Shown in pieces: positions 62,949 to 64,000 of a stretch of DNA of 64,000 bases. A program made the translations under genes and the position numbers. Source of the DNA: Flavipsychrobacter stenotrophus. Lineage in GTDB: Bacteria; Bacteroidota; Bacteroidia; Chitinophagales; Chitinophagaceae. Every line of letters begins with the position of its first letter. Within the stretch, counting starts at the first letter, position 1. The notes beneath the pieces were generated by a model, which was not told where the DNA came from, did not search any database, and saw only the letters and a program-made list of their open reading frames with translations. Location: assembly GCF_002954265.1 (NCBI RefSeq), contig NZ_PPSL01000002.1, positions 806,001-870,000 of the forward strand, in the 5' to 3' direction.

Positions 62949-64000
62949 ATGACCCCAAGTCCTATTTCCGCGTCCTATACTTTAGCTGACGGACGGGAAA
63001 TTTCAATTGAGACGGGCAGAATGGCTCGTCAGGCAGATGGTGCTGTGGTAGTGCGTATGGGCGACTGTATGATACTCGCTACCGTAGTAGCTTCCAAAGA
63101 GCCTAAACCAGGCCAATCTTTCTTCCCGCTGACTGTTGATTACCAGGAAAAATTCGCTTCCGCAGGCCGTATCCCCGGTTCTTTCTTCAAAAGAGAAGCT
63201 CGTTTAAATGATTACGAAATACTTACCTCACGTCTTATAGACCGTGCCCTCCGTCCTTTGTTCCCCGATGATTATCTGTGCGAAGTTCAGGTGCTGGTTT
63301 CTCTTATATCTTCAGATAAAGAAGTAATGCCCGATGCTATGGCCTGCCTGGCTGCATCTGCTGCGCTTGCAGTGTCTGACGTGCCGATCATGGAAGTGAT
63401 CTCTGAGGTACGTGTAGGCCGCATCAATGGCGAATTCGTTGTTAACCCATCGCGCACTCAGCTCGATTCGGCTGACATGAACATAATAGTAGCTGCTACC
63501 GAAACCAACATTATGATGGTGGAAGGTGAAGCTAAGGAGTGCGACGAAGCAAGCTTGCTGAAGGCGATACAGATCGGTCACGACGCTATCAAGCAGCAGG
63601 TGAAACTGCAGCTGGATCTGCGCGCTAAGCTGGGTCTTACTACTAAACGCGAATACATCAAGCCTTATACCAACCCTGAACTGGAAGCTAAGATCACAGA
63701 ATTCGGTAAGGAAAAAGTATACAATGTAGCTAAGGCTGCAATGGGCAAGCACGAGCGTGGAGACGCGTTCAAGGCTATCCGCAAAGAGTACGAAGCAACA
63801 TTCACAGAAGAAACTGCACTCCCTGCTGCTGACGCTGCATTGGTAGGCCGTTACTTCCACGACCTGGAAAAAGACGTTATCCGCAAGATGATGATCGAAG
63901 AGCGTGTACGCCTCGATGGCCGTAAGCTGGATGAAGTTCGTCCGTTGACTATGGAAACAGACGTATTGCCTTCACCACACGGTTCTTCATTGTTTACCCG
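62949..64000 (+). CDS. pnp: Polyribonucleotide nucleotidyltransferase (3' partial)
   Basis: Begins at ATG 62949 and runs open to the window end (350 codons). MARQADGAVVVRMGDCMILA, DYQEKFASAGRIPGSFFKRE, LTSRLIDRALRPLFP and the start of the second RNase PH domain (DGRKLDEVRPL, HGSSLFTR) are unmistakable PNPase sequence. It degrades RNA 3'-5' with phosphate in the cytoplasm. The helical linker between the two PH domains is present; KH and S1 domains would lie beyond the window. Confidence 0.97.
   Translation, partial: MTPSPISASYTLADGREISIETGRMARQADGAVVVRMGDCMILATVVASKEPKPGQSFFPLTVDYQEKFASAGRIPGSFFKREARLNDYEILTSRLIDRALRPLFPDDYLCEVQVLVSLISSDKEVMPDAMACLAASAALAVSDVPIMEVISEVRVGRINGEFVVNPSRTQLDSADMNIIVAATETNIMMVEGEAKECDEASLLKAIQIGHDAIKQQVKLQLDLRAKLGLTTKREYIKPYTNPELEAKITEFGKEKVYNVAKAAMGKHERGDAFKAIRKEYEATFTEETALPAADAALVGRYFHDLEKDVIRKMMIEERVRLDGRKLDEVRPLTMETDVLPSPHGSSLFT

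Overview
The window reads as a chromosomal segment of a Bacteroidota bacterium, most likely a Chitinophagales/Chitinophagaceae-type member. The evidence is consistent: at least five secreted proteins end in a type IX secretion (T9SS) C-terminal sorting domain; SecD and SecF are fused in one reading frame; TIGR02757 and DUF4421 families are present; promoters match the Bacteroidota form TTG-N20-TAnnTTTG; and many intergenic hairpin repeats of Bacteroidota style occur. No rRNA operon, tRNA, transposase, integrase or CRISPR array was seen. Family names come from recognising motifs by eye, not from database searches.

Layout. 1-3414: 3' part of a multi-PAS hybrid histidine kinase with two receivers and an HPt domain. 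3856-5050: an orphan terminase-small-subunit-like HTH gene followed by a nested cruciform repeat. 5217-7700: two ferritin-like proteins and an EGF-domain lipoprotein. 7777-10144: cobalamin adenosyltransferase, a LolD-type ABC ATPase and ispE. 10247-19855: secreted and surface proteins, including three T9SS cargo proteins, two paralogous lipoproteins and a frameshifted HExxH metalloprotease. 19919-23381: ctaA and a UvrD/PcrA helicase. 23453-27702: a frameshifted cupredoxin, a membrane protein with an isolated HisKA-like domain, and two toxin-antitoxin-type pairs. 27823-30821: rplM-rpsI-rpsB-tsf, with an Arg/Gly-rich tail on S2. 31465-33966: aroE, beta-carbonic anhydrase and small secreted proteins. 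34226-37667: a small accessory stretch beside the 3' end of ssrA (tmRNA). It holds a thioredoxin-like protein, a 26-residue membrane peptide, a Cys-rich small protein, an ECF sigma factor and an RluA-type protein lacking its catalytic domain. 37798-45374: secDF, TIGR02757, DUF4421, a B12-binding protein, enoyl-CoA hydratase and an outer-membrane protein. 45574-49761: a tight porin / Rieske / imelysin / di-haem oxidoreductase operon. 49859-56229: clpP, an Omp85-like barrel, a variant signal peptidase I and polA. 56334-62076: two YD-repeat-like paralogues (one with a premature TGA), a large Ig-like T9SS protein and an HD phosphohydrolase. 62602-64000: rpsO and the start of pnp.

How the genes work together. 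The B12-binding protein and the adenosyltransferase both point to adenosylcobalamin-dependent methylmalonyl-CoA metabolism, though the catalytic mutase subunit lies outside the window. SecDF, signal peptidase and the T9SS cargo form an export theme. The porin/Rieske/imelysin/di-haem operon is the most system-like unit: all four products are predicted to be exported, and they combine an outer-membrane channel, an Fe-S electron carrier, an M75 iron-binding-type protein and a cytochrome. This resembles in concept, but not in parts, the EfeUOB ferrous-iron system. Three genes show apparent single-site lesions (12738-12741, 24041-24045, 57810-57812). These could be sequencing errors, recoding sites or real decay.
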